This document shows, one piece after another, positions 11,601-22,028 of a stretch of DNA of 64,000 nucleotides. How positions within the stretch are numbered: position 1 is the stretch's first letter; each line of letters opens with the position of its first letter. The position numbers and the translations under genes were made by a program. Under the pieces are notes generated by a model. That model was not told the origin of the DNA and did no database searches. It saw nothing but the letters and a program-made list of their open reading frames with translations. Origin of the DNA: Dichetophora obliterata (taxonomy: Eukaryota > Arthropoda > Insecta > Diptera > Sciomyzidae); assembly GCA_963920525.1 (NCBI GenBank), contig OY986439.1, positions 43,182,193 to 43,246,192 on the forward strand. The letters run 5' to 3'.

Positions 11601-11829
11601 TGGAAATTAAATATTTCCACGAGAAATATAATAATAATAATTTTGTTCGTACGTTTGAAATAATAATTTATTAGATACTGAAAAATTTTGAAATATTTTT
11701 ATACATTTAAAATATGAAAACTTAATTCTAAAAAATACAAAAAGAACTTAAAAACTAAGTGGTTTTAAAACAAAGTGTTTTACATACAATTGAAACAATA
11801 TTAAAATGTAATAATAAGATAACACTACA
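11601..11829 (-). repeat. 5' LTR of the gypsy-type element
   Basis: 229 bp, same length and sequence as the 3' LTR. It precedes the primer-binding site by 4 nt on the minus strand. Confidence 0.93.
11667..11703 (-). promoter_or_regulatory. Likely TATA box and poly(A) signal in the LTR
   Basis: On the minus strand TATAAAAAT lies at 11703-11695 and AATAAA at 11672-11667, about 23 bp further on. That is a compact promoter plus polyadenylation layout usual for short LTRs. The same pair occurs in the 3' LTR. Assignment is by motif and position only. Confidence 0.45.
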
Positions 11830-12460
11830 CAGTGACTTACAGTATATAGTGACTTTACACAACCCCAAAAAAAATAATCCAATGGGGTAAAATCACACGA
11901 TCTTGGGGACCAATTAATTGGGCCATTTCGTGAAATTATTTTTTCGTCAAAAGTTTCCTTGAGTAAATCAATCGTAGCGCCCGCTGTGTGGAATGTGTCT
12001 CCGTCCTGTTGGAACCACATATCAGCAAGATTAATGCCAGCTAACTGAGATACGAAAAAACTTCGAATCATGTTCCTACACCGTTCACCATTGACAGTGA
12101 AATTCTGACCATCATCGTTTTTGAAGACATATGGGTCAATGACTCCGCCAGCCCATAAAGCGCACCAAACAGTAATTTTCTGTGGATGTAATGGTGTTTC
12201 AACGAAAGCTTGTGGATTCTCCTCACTCCAAGTATGACAATTCTGTTTATTTACGTACCCATTCAACCAAAAATGGGCTTCATCGGAAAATAAAAATCGG
12301 TCCGAAAACAATCTATTGTTCTTCGAATTAGCAGCTCTGAAGGACGATTATGTGCGCCATAAAATGGACGAAGTGCATGATAAGTTTGACGAACAGAATC
12401 ATTATTTTGATTAAAAATTTCCACAATTTGCACACGTTACTCTGGTGCAAGTCGATCCAT
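11830..12460 (-). pseudogene. Mariner transposase, N-terminal and catalytic part (dead)
   Basis: From the ATG at 12460-12458 the frame reads MDRLAPE followed by a TAA at 12439-12437, where relatives have a Gln-like codon, and then RVQIVEIFNQNNDSVRQTY, a helix-turn-helix start. Near 12308 the sequence jumps, with a frame change, from the HTH region to FSDEAHFWLNGYVNKQNC. Roughly 90 residues that relatives have here are missing. The catalytic part keeps all three acids: FSDEAHF, WFQQDG and TPLDYF. There are 41 residues between the second and third Asp, giving DD41D. Known knowledge: DD41D defines the 'rosa' group of mariner elements, described from tephritid flies. The coding strand stops at the retrotransposon LTR just after CVKSLYT. 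Confidence 0.85.
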
Positions 12461-13686
12461 AATAAAATGTCAAAGCAAACTAAACAAAAAACAACTATCA
12501 GCTGTTAAATGGGTGGTCAAATAAAGCAGTGATGCCAACTCAAAGTTGTATTACTCTATAAAAAACACCCTTTATATCATATGTGATGAAAACATTTTTC
12601 AAAAATTCCTTAAAAATCCGCAGCCACTGTAAATCTTTTGCTCCCAACTGTATGAGAAAGCTAAGAGTATGTTTTGTTTAAATACAGTTTTAAATTTGTC
12701 ATTTAAAGCCTCTTTGTTAATTTTATGTACCATTTCGTGCCAATTTGTGCAGTATTTACAGAAAAATTGAAAAATGTCACTCAGTTGGTGTATTTTGTTT
12801 TTTATAAACATCAACAAAAAAGAAAATATAATTAAAAAACACAAGCGTCGCTGGACACACGAGAGAAGCGAAGCTTTTTCGAAATTCATAAGTTTGATAA
12901 TGTCTTGGTTTTGTAATAAAAATATTTTTAGATTAAAAATATTTAAGTACCATAATGTTTACTAAAATAAATAATATTATCACCAGTAAATTTTATTAAA
13001 TTACATTATTATTTTACATTAATTTTGAATTAGTTTTGTAAATGTTAATGAAGGTATTGGTTTTTAATATCTAAAATATCCAACTTATACTATATAGATG
13101 TAATGTTATCGATATTTCCAGCAAAAATTACATCAATAGTTGTCTTTATCGTGTTGTGCAAATATTTGGATTGCTTATCATTGCTTATCAAAGTTTTATT
13201 TCAAAAACATCGTATATTTTACACTTAATAACCGGTAGAAAACAAGCTGTTTTAAGAACTTATTTTTCAAAAGCGCGTCATTCTCTCAATTTTTAATATT
13301 TCTTTTTAGTACCAGCCACAGTGAATAATAATATTCTTAGTTTTTATTTTTCAGATAAATAGAGAAGTCAAAATCTACAACATAGCTCATGCCCCTTTTC
13401 CCTTACCTTAAAAATACCTTAAATTTCTAGCACTAGACCACTGGCCTCGACTTAAGTGCCTATGAACATTCATATCTGATTTCACAATTTAAATCTACAA
13501 ATAAAACAATTGGCATTTTGTAATAATTTTCAACCCGTTCAATGGAATCTTGCTTCTTTTGTTGTCTGGATACCTCCTTATTCTAATGCTTTTGATCGAT
13601 TATTGTGATCTGCTGCATCATAGTTTCACGCATTCACAATAGAATATGTAGGATAGCTAATGCACAATCATTTTAATACATTACTG

Positions 13687-14889
13687 CAAGGCTGGCAATA
13701 ATGTGGGAAAAATCCCATTCGTGGTCATTTTTAATTGGTCTTGGGATTTTTTTTTTTGGGAATTTCCAGGGTATTTTTAATCCAGTGTGGTATTTTTCAA
13801 TTGTCGTGGGAGTTCAGCGTGGCATTTTTAATTGCATGGAAGTTCGGGTATTTTCTTCTTAAAAATGTATTTTTCTCTTTTATTAAGCAAAAATTTAAAA
13901 ATGCTGTTCGATGAACGACGAAGATAAGCTATAAGTTCACGCTGTACATTTTCTCAAACTAACCCTTAATAAAAACCATTAAATTGCACAATTGTTTTAT
14001 GAACAATTTGTCATCATGAAAACTAAGCAGACATTTTTTGACATGTGACAATACTATCCTGAATTTTTAATTTTTTTGCAAGAGTAAAGCTTACAAAAAT
14101 AATGTTAAAATGCCAAAAATAAGAAAAAATTTAATTTATTTTTGTCTTTTATTCAGCAAAAATTTAATAATGGTATTCGATGAACAACGTATATAAGCTA
14201 TAATTTTACGCTGTACATTTTCTCAAACTAACCCTTAATAAAAACCATTAAATTGCATATTTATTTTAAGAATAAGTTGCCATCATGAAAACTAAGTAGA
14301 CATTTTTTGACATATGACAATACTATATTGAATTTTTAATTTTTTTGCAAGAGTAAAGCTTACAAAAATTATGTTAAAATGCTAAAAATAAGAAATATAT
14401 AATTACTGCCAGTACAATACTAAAAAGTATTTGCAAGTCTACATATCGAATCCTTTGGTTTTCAATCATATCTTAAAATAAAAATGAAATCACAGTCGTA
14501 AGCAGCATATATAAACTCCCTTACGTTTTTTTTTGTTGCAAAATACGCTTCAAATAATATATCGCTTTTACGCTATTAACATCACTAATACACAGTTTAT
14601 TGAATACCATTATTATTTCTTTGTATTATTTATATTTTTTTTTAATATTTTATGCATATTTATTGTGGTATTTTTTAATGCTTATAGGAATTTTGGTGGT
14701 ATTTTTAAAACGAGTGGTATTTTCGTGGTAGTTTTTAATAATCGTGGGATTTGTTTGGTATATTTTAATTGCGGTGGGAACTTTCGTGTTTATCTCTACC
14801 ATGGGAATTTTGGTGGTATTTAATTTATGTTACTGTGGGAAAAGGGCAATTTTCGTTTGAATTGTTCCGAATTTTGACTGGCAACCTTG
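13687..14889. mobile_element. hAT-like non-autonomous element with internal duplication
   Basis: Ends: left CAAGGCTGGCA, right TGGCAACCTTG, imperfect inverted repeats. Flanking 8-mers are CATTACTG (13679-13686) and CATTCTTG (14890-14897), matching at 6 of 8, compatible with an aged hAT duplication. Subterminal regions are rich in GTGGGA / GTGGTATTTTTAA motifs. The body contains a tandem duplication (13868-14395). No transposase is encoded. The boundary is uncertain because CTGGCAACCTTGCATTC recurs at 33365-33381, so CATTC may belong to the element. Confidence 0.6.
13868..14395. repeat. Tandem duplication, period about 269 bp
   Basis: Two head-to-tail copies about 90% alike. Shared anchors include ACGCTGTACATTTTCTCAAA, ATCATGAAAACTAAG and GCAAGAGTAAAGCTTACAAA; for example ACATTTTTTG starts at 14031 and again at 14300. 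It is confined to the hAT-like element. Confidence 0.85.
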
Positions 14890-15035
14890 CATTCTTGTAA
14901 TCTGTTGCATCATACCTGCACGCATTCACATGCTAATGCACAATCCCTTCATAAATTCCTCTCATCTACTGCAAACTAGCTTCAGTTTATGCTTAATATT
15001 GAGGGAATCACATCATAACACAAAGAGTTGTTTTG

Positions 15036-15100
15036 AAGTAGTGGTTAGTGTGTAGAACTCTCGATCGAAGGGGTGCGAGTTCGATTCTCACTGATACGCT
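15036..15100 (+). ncRNA. tRNA-like sequence (SINE or tRNA relic)
   Basis: An A-box-like TAGTGGTTAGTGTG at 15039-15052 and a B-box-like GAGTTCGATTCTCA at 15077-15090 lie at tRNA spacing. I could not fold a full cloverleaf with an acceptor stem, so this is probably a tRNA-derived SINE head, not a working tRNA. Confidence 0.45.
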
Positions 15101-15659
15101 TATAAAGGAATATTTTTAATTTTACATCCTCTTGCTGTAATAGACGGAAGTAAAAAAACAAAAATAATTCTTAGAAAAAGGTGTATGGAAAAAAGTATCG
15201 TTTTTAAGATTTCACTCAAGAAAATCACAAAACGAGGCGTACAAAGCGTCGCTTCAAAAAGTTCAGTAGGTTAAAGTTGAACGTTTCGCTATCAAAAGAA
15301 ATTTTTCCAATTTTTAATTTTTCGAAGTTTTTTTATTACCCCTTATTCGTTTATGATCTTATGTTTTGTAACACCAAAATCCTTTATTTTTTTTTTAACT
15401 TCAGAGATTTTCGTCTAATATTCATACAAATTTATGCTGAAAATTTTGTAAAACTAAACTCAACGGGTTCTTGTAGTGAGTTTTAATTGGTTAAGGTAAT
15501 TTTGAAGAAATGCTGTGACTGCATCTATTTGGTCGATTTTAATGCCATTTTTTTTATTATTTTAGTTAATGAACATAAGCTCTTACATACTATGGAATAT
15601 TAAATATGTTATAAAGATGAATATAAAATATGTTACAATTAAATTTAAATTCAATTCAT

Positions 15660-17836
15660 TATAATTACTATAAGATACAATTTATTTGAGATTATTTTAA
15701 TAATAACAATTTAAAGAATGTTTTAAGGATTCTTTTGAATCTGCAAAATCAATGTTGCAGTATAACATGCAATTATTATACTCCAACATAGATCTAAACA
15801 TTGGCGAGTTAAAGGCATTGTTTGATCTGCATGTTTCTAAATAAAACTCGTCAAAGTGTCTTAATGTTCTCGATGGAACATTAAAATTTATTAATTTGAG
15901 CAAGTTAGGACAATCTACTGTTCCCCTTAGAATATCAAAACCGAACATTAGAGATAAAATTATTCTTCTATTTTGAAGAGTTCTTAATTTAATAATACTA
16001 CAACGATCATTATATGATGGCATTTCAATTTGAGAATAATGGCCCTAAAAACAAAACGAGTAAAAGCTTTTTGAACTCGTTCGAGGCGTAAGGTGTGAGA
16101 CTCATAGAACGGATTCCAGAGAAATGAAGCATATTCCAACTTTGATCGAACTATTGATGTATAAAGACACTTCAGGGTATAAGGGTCTTTAAAACTTGAT
16201 CCATTACGTCGAACTAACGCAAGTAGCGAGTATGCTTTCGATATAATATAATTCAAGTGACCTATAAATGTGAATCTCGAATCAAATATTACCCCGAGAT
16301 CTTTAGTTTTACTTACGAATTTCAACCAAGTATTACCTAAAAGGAGACATTGACTTAGTGGAAGTAGAAACACACACATTTTTCATGATTAAGAAGCAGG
16401 CCATTGTTTGTACACCAATCAAAAATAGCATTTAAGTCAGATTGTAGTATCACAGCATCTGACAATGACCTAATTTTGAGAAAAATTTTTAGATCATCCG
16501 CATATAGAAGACATTGCGAATTCTTTACTTTTGATGTAATATCATTTATAAAAATAATTAAAAGTAATGGACCCAGTATACTTCCTTGAGATGCACCAGA
16601 AGAAGCTACAAATGGTCTAGATAGTTCGTTTTCAATGCAAACATGGTTAAACCTGTCACTCAAATATGACCCAAACCATCTTAATAAGATAGAATGGAAA
16701 CCTATTTTCACTAATTTTTTTATTAAAATATCATGAGAAGCTTTGTTAAAGGCCTTTGAGAAATCAGTGTATACTGAGTCAACTTGATATCCCTTTTGAA
16801 AGGCAGAAATACAGTATTCCGTAAATAAAGTAAGGTTTGTTACCGTTGATCGAACAGGTACAAAACCATGTTAGAAAGGAGATATTAAGCATTTTACGGC
16901 AAAATAAACTTTCTCTTTAACTATTGCTTTGAACAGTTTCAATACAGAGGTAAGTTTTGATATCGGCCTATTATTTTCAATATTATTTTTATTCCCAGAT
17001 TTATATATTGGAGAAATCAATTATACTTTCCAATCCGGAATAAATGACTCTGTAGAAAGAGATTTGTTGAAAATTAGCTGGAGGGGTTTTGCTATGGATT
17101 TAACAAAATTTTTTAAAAACAAACTTGATAAACCATCACAATCAGGCTTGGTTGTCATTTTAAGATTCAAAACACCCTTAACTACATCCTCTTCAGAGAT
17201 ATACAAGGAACCCAAATCAATCAAAGGGCCTTTTTGTCTTTTGTAGTATCAGCTGAACAAATAACTGGTGGTTCAAAATTTGACTCAAAAAGTCAGCAAA
17301 AAGATTTGCGCTTTCAACGGCATTTTTTGAGTCATTTTTAAAAAACATTTGCATTTAGAATGTTTGAGGTTTTTTTCTTAGAATTAACAATACTCCAAAA
17401 TGCTTTCGGATTCGACTTTATATTTGTTTAAAAATTTTGCGTGTATTGTTTGTATAGAAATTTATCTAAGAAATTAAATTCTCTCATAAAATGTCTATAT
17501 TTATTAAAGTAATCAATATTCGTAGACACCGCCCATTTTTTAATAAACTTATTCCGAATATTTTTTAATGTTAAAAGACCAGGGGTTTACCACGGCAGTC
17601 TATTCTTTTGCGTGCTTTTTTTAGGAACATGCTCACAACAAATCCTTAAAATGATAAATTTAAACAACAAGAAACAGTCTTGCACATTAAGATTAAAGTT
17701 ATGCCAATTTATGCTATTAAATAAATAATTCAAAAGATTAAAATCACAAGCATTAAAATTAAAGTTAAATTCGTAAAATTCTATTTCTATAGACAAAGGA
17801 ATATGATGTAAATCTTAAACAGAGAGTTCAAGAAAG
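15660..17836 (-). pseudogene. LINE ORF2 relic (jockey/CR1-group), 5'-truncated
   Basis: The minus strand carries, in order and across several frames, the end of an APE-type endonuclease (HHIPLSIEIEFYEF), a linker ending SNPKAFWSIVNSKKK, and a reverse transcriptase with RPISKLTS, VDSVYTDFSKAF, GASQGSILGPLL and the catalytic YADDLKIF (ORF 16355-16711). The C-terminal region has LGVIFDSRFTF and LEYASFLWNPFY (15984-16379) and a conserved tail (15697-16023). Stops and frameshifts occur throughout, so no product is possible. The 5' end at about 17836 abuts copia sequence. Clade assignment beyond jockey/CR1-like is a guess. Confidence 0.85.
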
Positions 17837-17837
17837 T

Positions 17838-19352
17838 AACGTATAGACGTGAACTACACCAGGAAATATGTTTCTTTATAATGATAATGATATCGTTTTC
17901 ATTTACTACATCCTTTAAAAATCAGTCTAGCCCTGTGTCGAATACTTTCATTAAATGCCTTAGTCGTCTCGAAAATTCATTTGCTGTATTTGCATTTATT
18001 GCTTTTCTATCTTCCGGTAAATCTTTCAAGGTCCACTTTTTATTTCTTGCAACAAACTAAATTCTTCGTGCATTGCTTTCAGCTACAATTCCTTATCGTT
18101 TCGCTGCATAGCCTCGTTGACATAAGTTGAATCTGGTCTTCTTCAACTATGTTACACATGTAATTGTAATGCAAGTGCTTGAGTCGCTCTGACCGATGAA
18201 AGAGTGGGTCAGCAAACTAAATTATTGTATCATCTCTGTCTTCATCAGTGATTTCTAAATCACTGCTGCTCTCGTTCACAGAAAATTCTGTACTGCTACT
18301 GTTTTCATCCGCAACAACTTCTAAATCACTGCTGTTTTAATCCCCCACTTCATTCGAGACTCCGCAAGCTAATGAGAATGTTTCCTTAGCAATTACTGGA
18401 TCCTCTTCGTGATTTGAAGTGTTAGCTTCAAAGTGGTTATTAGCCCCTACTTCAGTAAGGATCTCTGCACTTTCTTTGTTAATTGAAAACTGAATCCGCT
18501 CTGTATCGTTCTTCTCTCAAAACTTATAAAAAGTATATTTGTTTAAAGTTGATACTGTGCTGATGTTAAACTTCCTTGTTTTTTGACTAAAACCCCGATA
18601 GCCCTTGGTGTTTCCTTCGTATCGAATGAATATACATTCTTCTGCTTTATAGTGCCACTTTTCTTTTTTCTATTTAGGAATATGACAAAGCGCACGACAA
18701 CCGAACACTTCTATATGTGGAAAGTTTTGTTTTTACCTTGCCATAATTTCACAGAGTGCACGCCAGATTCTTGAGTGGGGACCGATACTCGGAATAAACA
18801 GCCGTGATGATTGCTCAGCCCAGAACTGCTTCGTTAAATTCGCATGCACCATCATACTTCTGGCCTTCTCTACCAACGTCCGATTAATGCGGGCCGGAAC
18901 CCCGTTTTGTTCTGGAATGTATGCAATATTTGTTTGATGCTGAATACCTAATATTTAAAATTAAAACTTCATACCGCCGTTTACGTACTCGTTGCCGTTG
19001 TGTGAGTGAACAATTTTGATTTGCAAGGCAGTTTGCTTCTCCGCAAATGCTATGAGCTCTTAAAACTGCTACTTCACTTTGTCTTTAGATTTGAGAAAAA
19101 AAAAAGAATATCATCCTAGTGCGATCGCCAATAAAAGTCAAAAGTATTGTCTGCCGCCACTCGATTTACTCGTAAAATCCATTCGTCTAAAAAGATCTGT
19201 ATGAACCAATGCCAGCTTCTCTGTTTAAGACTTTAAGACACTCTTTTGGAAACACTGTTCGCCTTAGTTTTTCTTTTGCGCATGATCAAACCAATCCTCC
19301 ATGCGTTCAGAAAATTTATTTCTGTTGGCATGCCAATCTTTATCAAATTTAG
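17838..19352 (-). pseudogene. Copia (Ty1-type) pol relic, integrase and RT part
   Basis: Minus-strand translation in mixed frames gives copia integrase text: HNGNEY, IQHQTNIAY, PEQNG followed by RINRTLVEKARSMMVHANL and KQFWAE. Further on, at about 17838-18100, there is an RT start resembling HRARLIFKGCS and FTSIRYFLELSV. Where copia elements read NGVAER this copy reads NGVPAR, so the integrase glutamate is lost. Stops are frequent. The rest of the element continues beyond the hAT insertion at 20682-21300. No LTR was found. Confidence 0.75.
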
Positions 19353-19360
19353 TGCATTGC

Positions 19361-20673
19361 TAGTGTCCGACCGAATATTCGGTTTCGCTTACGGCCAGTT
19401 TCGGCCCTTTTTGTCAGTTTTGGTCAGTTTCGGCTATTCTGCTTCAATATGGCCGAATAACCGAAACTATCCGAAACTTTTGGTAAAAACTTCTTGCATC
19501 AGTCATTTAATTCAAATATAAAAATATTTACAACGCATTGTACAAAACAGAAATTATGAATTCGTCTATAATTTGATTTATCGTGTTAACGCAAAACGTT
19601 TTGGTTAATTAAATACGTTCGATACTATCATTTTCAATTCTATCATCTCTATTGCAATTAATGTTAACCCTTTCATGCCCGATGTTGCCTACAGGCAACA
19701 TTGTACTTATAGACTTCTAAGTCCCGATATTTTCATGTTTTTGACCCGTGGTTTTTTGCTTCATGTAGCCTTATGTGTTGTGCAAGCTTAAACCTATTTG
19801 TTCTATTGAATGTTTTGCACGTGTCCATTCAGTAGCCGTTCTCCGTAGAATAGAATGGTCCAAATCAAGATCAGGATCGTTTCGCAAAAAAAAGTTTACA
19901 CAAAAAGTGCTTCAAAACATTTTAATAATTGTTTAATTGTAAAACCAAGTGCACAATGTAAATAAATAAAGGTGAGAGAGTTATATAGATAAAAAAATCA
20001 TGAGAAAAGTGTTGAGTTTGTCGAATAACTGCCCAACGGTGCACATAAGCAACATCCTGTAACTAACGAAACCGGGCCCCAAGGACTTTAAAATTTTTGT
20101 CAGTTCTTATTTGAGTTAAGACTAGCACATATCTGACCTCAAAAAATGTGTAGCCCCACCCATTTTAATTCGGGCATGAAAGGGTTAAAGTTTTATAAGT
20201 ACTGAAGCTAAAAATTGATAATTAAACTTCCGAACGAATTCTGTGTGTGCGTGGAATAAAGGAAAAGAAAACGAAAGATTTCTATTTTTATAATACTAAA
20301 CCTTTAAAAAATTGCTTTGTTTTGTAGTTCTATAAAAATGTACATTGTATGTGCATACTATTTTGAGTGTGTATGGAAGATATTAAGTTTGCAATGCTTT
20401 TGTAATAAAAAATAAAACAAAACATGATCTCATTTATTATTATAGTAAACTTCAAATTATTATTATAAACGCTAATATTCAAATAATAATTTTTTATATA
20501 AAATTTTTTCTTTTGTGTATGAAAGTACTTTTTTTTCTTTTGATAAAAAAAAATTATTTGTAAAAACTTAAATTTTCACATTAATAACCAGTTTCGGTTT
20601 CGGTTTCCGTCGAATATTATAAAATGACCGAATATTCGGATTCGGCCGAAATTCCGGTTTCGGTTGGACACTA
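19361..20673. mobile_element. hAT family element, copy 1, inserted in the copia relic
   Basis: Ends: left TAGTGTCCGACCGAATATTC, right GGTTTCGGTTGGACACTA. The 8 bp TGCATTGC flanks both sides exactly (19353-19360 and 20674-20681), the duplication length of hAT elements. Subterminal DNA is dense in CCGAAAC/GTTTCGG motifs. No transposase frame. It contains a nested TTAA-flanked MITE. Copies 2 and 3 are at 48543-49633 and 53098-54012. Confidence 0.93.
19668..20184. mobile_element. piggyBac-like MITE nested in the hAT element
   Basis: 517 bp with inverted ends CCCTTTCATGCCCGA ... TCGGGCATGAAAGGG and TTAA on both sides (19664-19667, 20185-20188). TTAA duplication and CCC ends are typical of the piggyBac superfamily. 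The related hAT copy 2 lacks it (see around 49015-49025). No transposase. Confidence 0.9.
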
Positions 20674-20681
20674 TGCATTGC

Positions 20682-21300
20682 CATGTAAATGACCAAGCCT
20701 TTAATGCGATAAATCCTAATCATCTGTTTTTATTTGGCTATTGCTCTGTGTGTGAATTCAGAATTGAATTAACAAATTCATTGGTATATTAGATATTTTT
20801 GCAGTTGTCATCTTGTCGCCGCGCTAATTGAAAATTGCACAACCTTTCGAACCAAGCAAAACTTTGTGGCCTTCTTTAACTAAATCACTTTCCAAAAAAG
20901 ATTCGTCGCTAATTCAGGTGCATAGAGCACATTAAAAACATCAGTTTTCAAAAACACCGAGTTGAATGATGTACATATTAAGGCGTACTTTTCAGCTTCC
21001 AGATACTTGTACCATTTTGTTGTCAGCCATCACAACATCGTTTCTTTCAGTGTTCATCTTTGAGTCAAAAAATCAACCAGATATTTCTGACATATTTGCA
21101 GATGTTTCACTGTCATTTACCAAGAGTCTTCGTCGATTGAGTCTATCACAAATGCAGAATAGTTACGGTTTCATTGCAGATGAAACATCTCGAACCATTT
21201 CCTTCGTGCTTCTTTCCATAAAAGGCTGCAGTGCTCTCTGCACTTCATGAATATCTTGAATAAGTTTTGTTTTAACGAAACAGCCGTTATAATTTTAATA
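20682..21300 (-). pseudogene. Copia relic, gag end, protease and pre-integrase part
   Basis: Continuation of the copia relic upstream of the nested hAT element. The minus strand reads CFICNET, a broken zinc knuckle, then LVNDSETSANMSEISG after the protease site, DVVMADNKMVQVSGS, a DLVKEGHKVLLGSKGCAIFN stretch, and RLGHLHGNA at about 20700 just before the insertion. Several in-frame stops are present. The order (knuckle, protease, pre-integrase H-GH motif) is as in copia. Confidence 0.7.
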
Positions 21301-22028
21301 TATCTCTAAGGTTTGTCAGTGCCTGCATAGGCCAAACATTTTGTCTCAAATGGAAAACAAACTTGGGCTATCGCGGTTCATTAACTTACAGGCCACACAC
21401 TTTACTCAGTATACCACAGCCGCCACTCATTCTTCATACTTTTTTCAGACGAGTATTTAGAAATGATTCATTTGATATGGTTGTAGGCCAACGTTGTTTA
21501 TTATATACGATTACACATTCAGCTTTATATTACATTATAAAGCCCCATAAATAAACCGTTAATTTTAGCCTTGTCGCTGTGCTTGCATCCTTTAAAAGTT
21601 TCACAACACACAACCTTCCACACGACACGTTGATGTCGTTGTCATCATTGAAACTTGATCATCTCTTCATAACATTGCATAATGTCAACTACGATAACAC
21701 CATCAACAGCAATATCCTTAGTAACATGTTTTAACTGCGAAACTTGATTATAATTTGTTGTTGTTATCATCGTTGTTGGTGATGCTATTGTTGCTTTTAC
21801 TTCTGTCCGATACAATTGTTGCGCCTTCATCAAATCATCCTTTACATCACCAGTTATATGAATTGCAAATACTTGTTCATACTTTTTCTCATTTAGTAGT
21901 TCTTAACAACTCTTGTTAACCGCATCCAATGTCAGGAACGTGATTATCCTGATGGCAGATTATCTAAATAAATGCTTGGATTGAAGGTTGCCATAGATTG
22001 TATAGCAAAAAGACTGCGCCGTAGGTAT
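21301..22028. other. Unassigned, possibly the 5' end of the copia relic
   Basis: No gag frame or LTR could be recognised. A GTTGTTGTTATCATCGTTGTT low-complexity patch lies near 21757. Confidence 0.35.

Larger units (their letters stand above)
6129..11829 (-). mobile_element. Ty3/gypsy-type LTR retrotransposon, CsRn1-like, structurally intact
   Basis: The 5,701 bp element lies on the minus strand inside the mariner relic. It has two 229 bp LTRs that I see as identical, a tRNA-Arg-type primer-binding site, a 1.19 kb leader containing a minisatellite, gag, pol in the -1 frame with a 67 nt overlap, and a polypurine tract touching the 3' LTR. There is no envelope frame after integrase, so this is not an errantivirus. 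The CHCC finger in Gag (C-X2-H-X9-C-X3-C) is the hallmark I know for the CsRn1 clade. Identical LTRs imply a recent insertion or recent gene conversion. No matching 4-6 bp duplication is visible: the left flank is TTAA and the right flank is CAGT. Confidence 0.92.
5830..12572 (-). mobile_element. Mariner-like element (DD41D type), interrupted by an LTR retrotransposon
   Basis: Terminal inverted repeats match over about 30 bp: left AGGGTGTTTTTTATAAAGTG, right (minus strand) AGGGTGTTTTTTATAGAGTA. TA is present at 5828-5829 and 12573-12574. Without the 5,701 bp insert at 6129-11829 the element is about 1.04 kb, shorter than a usual full-length mariner (about 1.3 kb). The transposase reads on the minus strand from an ATG at 12460-12458 to a stop at 5937-5935, and it is broken by a nonsense codon, a deletion and the insertion. 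It cannot move by itself. Confidence 0.9.
12838..15260. repeat. Dispersed repeat, copy A (interrupted)
   Basis: 12838-13560 matches 46611-47760, and 15160-15257 matches 47833-47904, in the same order. Shared phrases include GAGAGAAGCGAAGCTTTT, ACCAGTAAATTTTATTA, ACCGGTAGAAAACA and TCAAAATCTACAACA. The ends carry an inverted GAAGCGAAGCTTTTT-like sequence (left 12865-12879; the clearest right end is in copy B). Copy A is split by the hAT-like element at 13687-14889 and a tRNA-like segment. No coding frame was recognised, so this is a non-autonomous element of unknown class. Confidence 0.7.
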
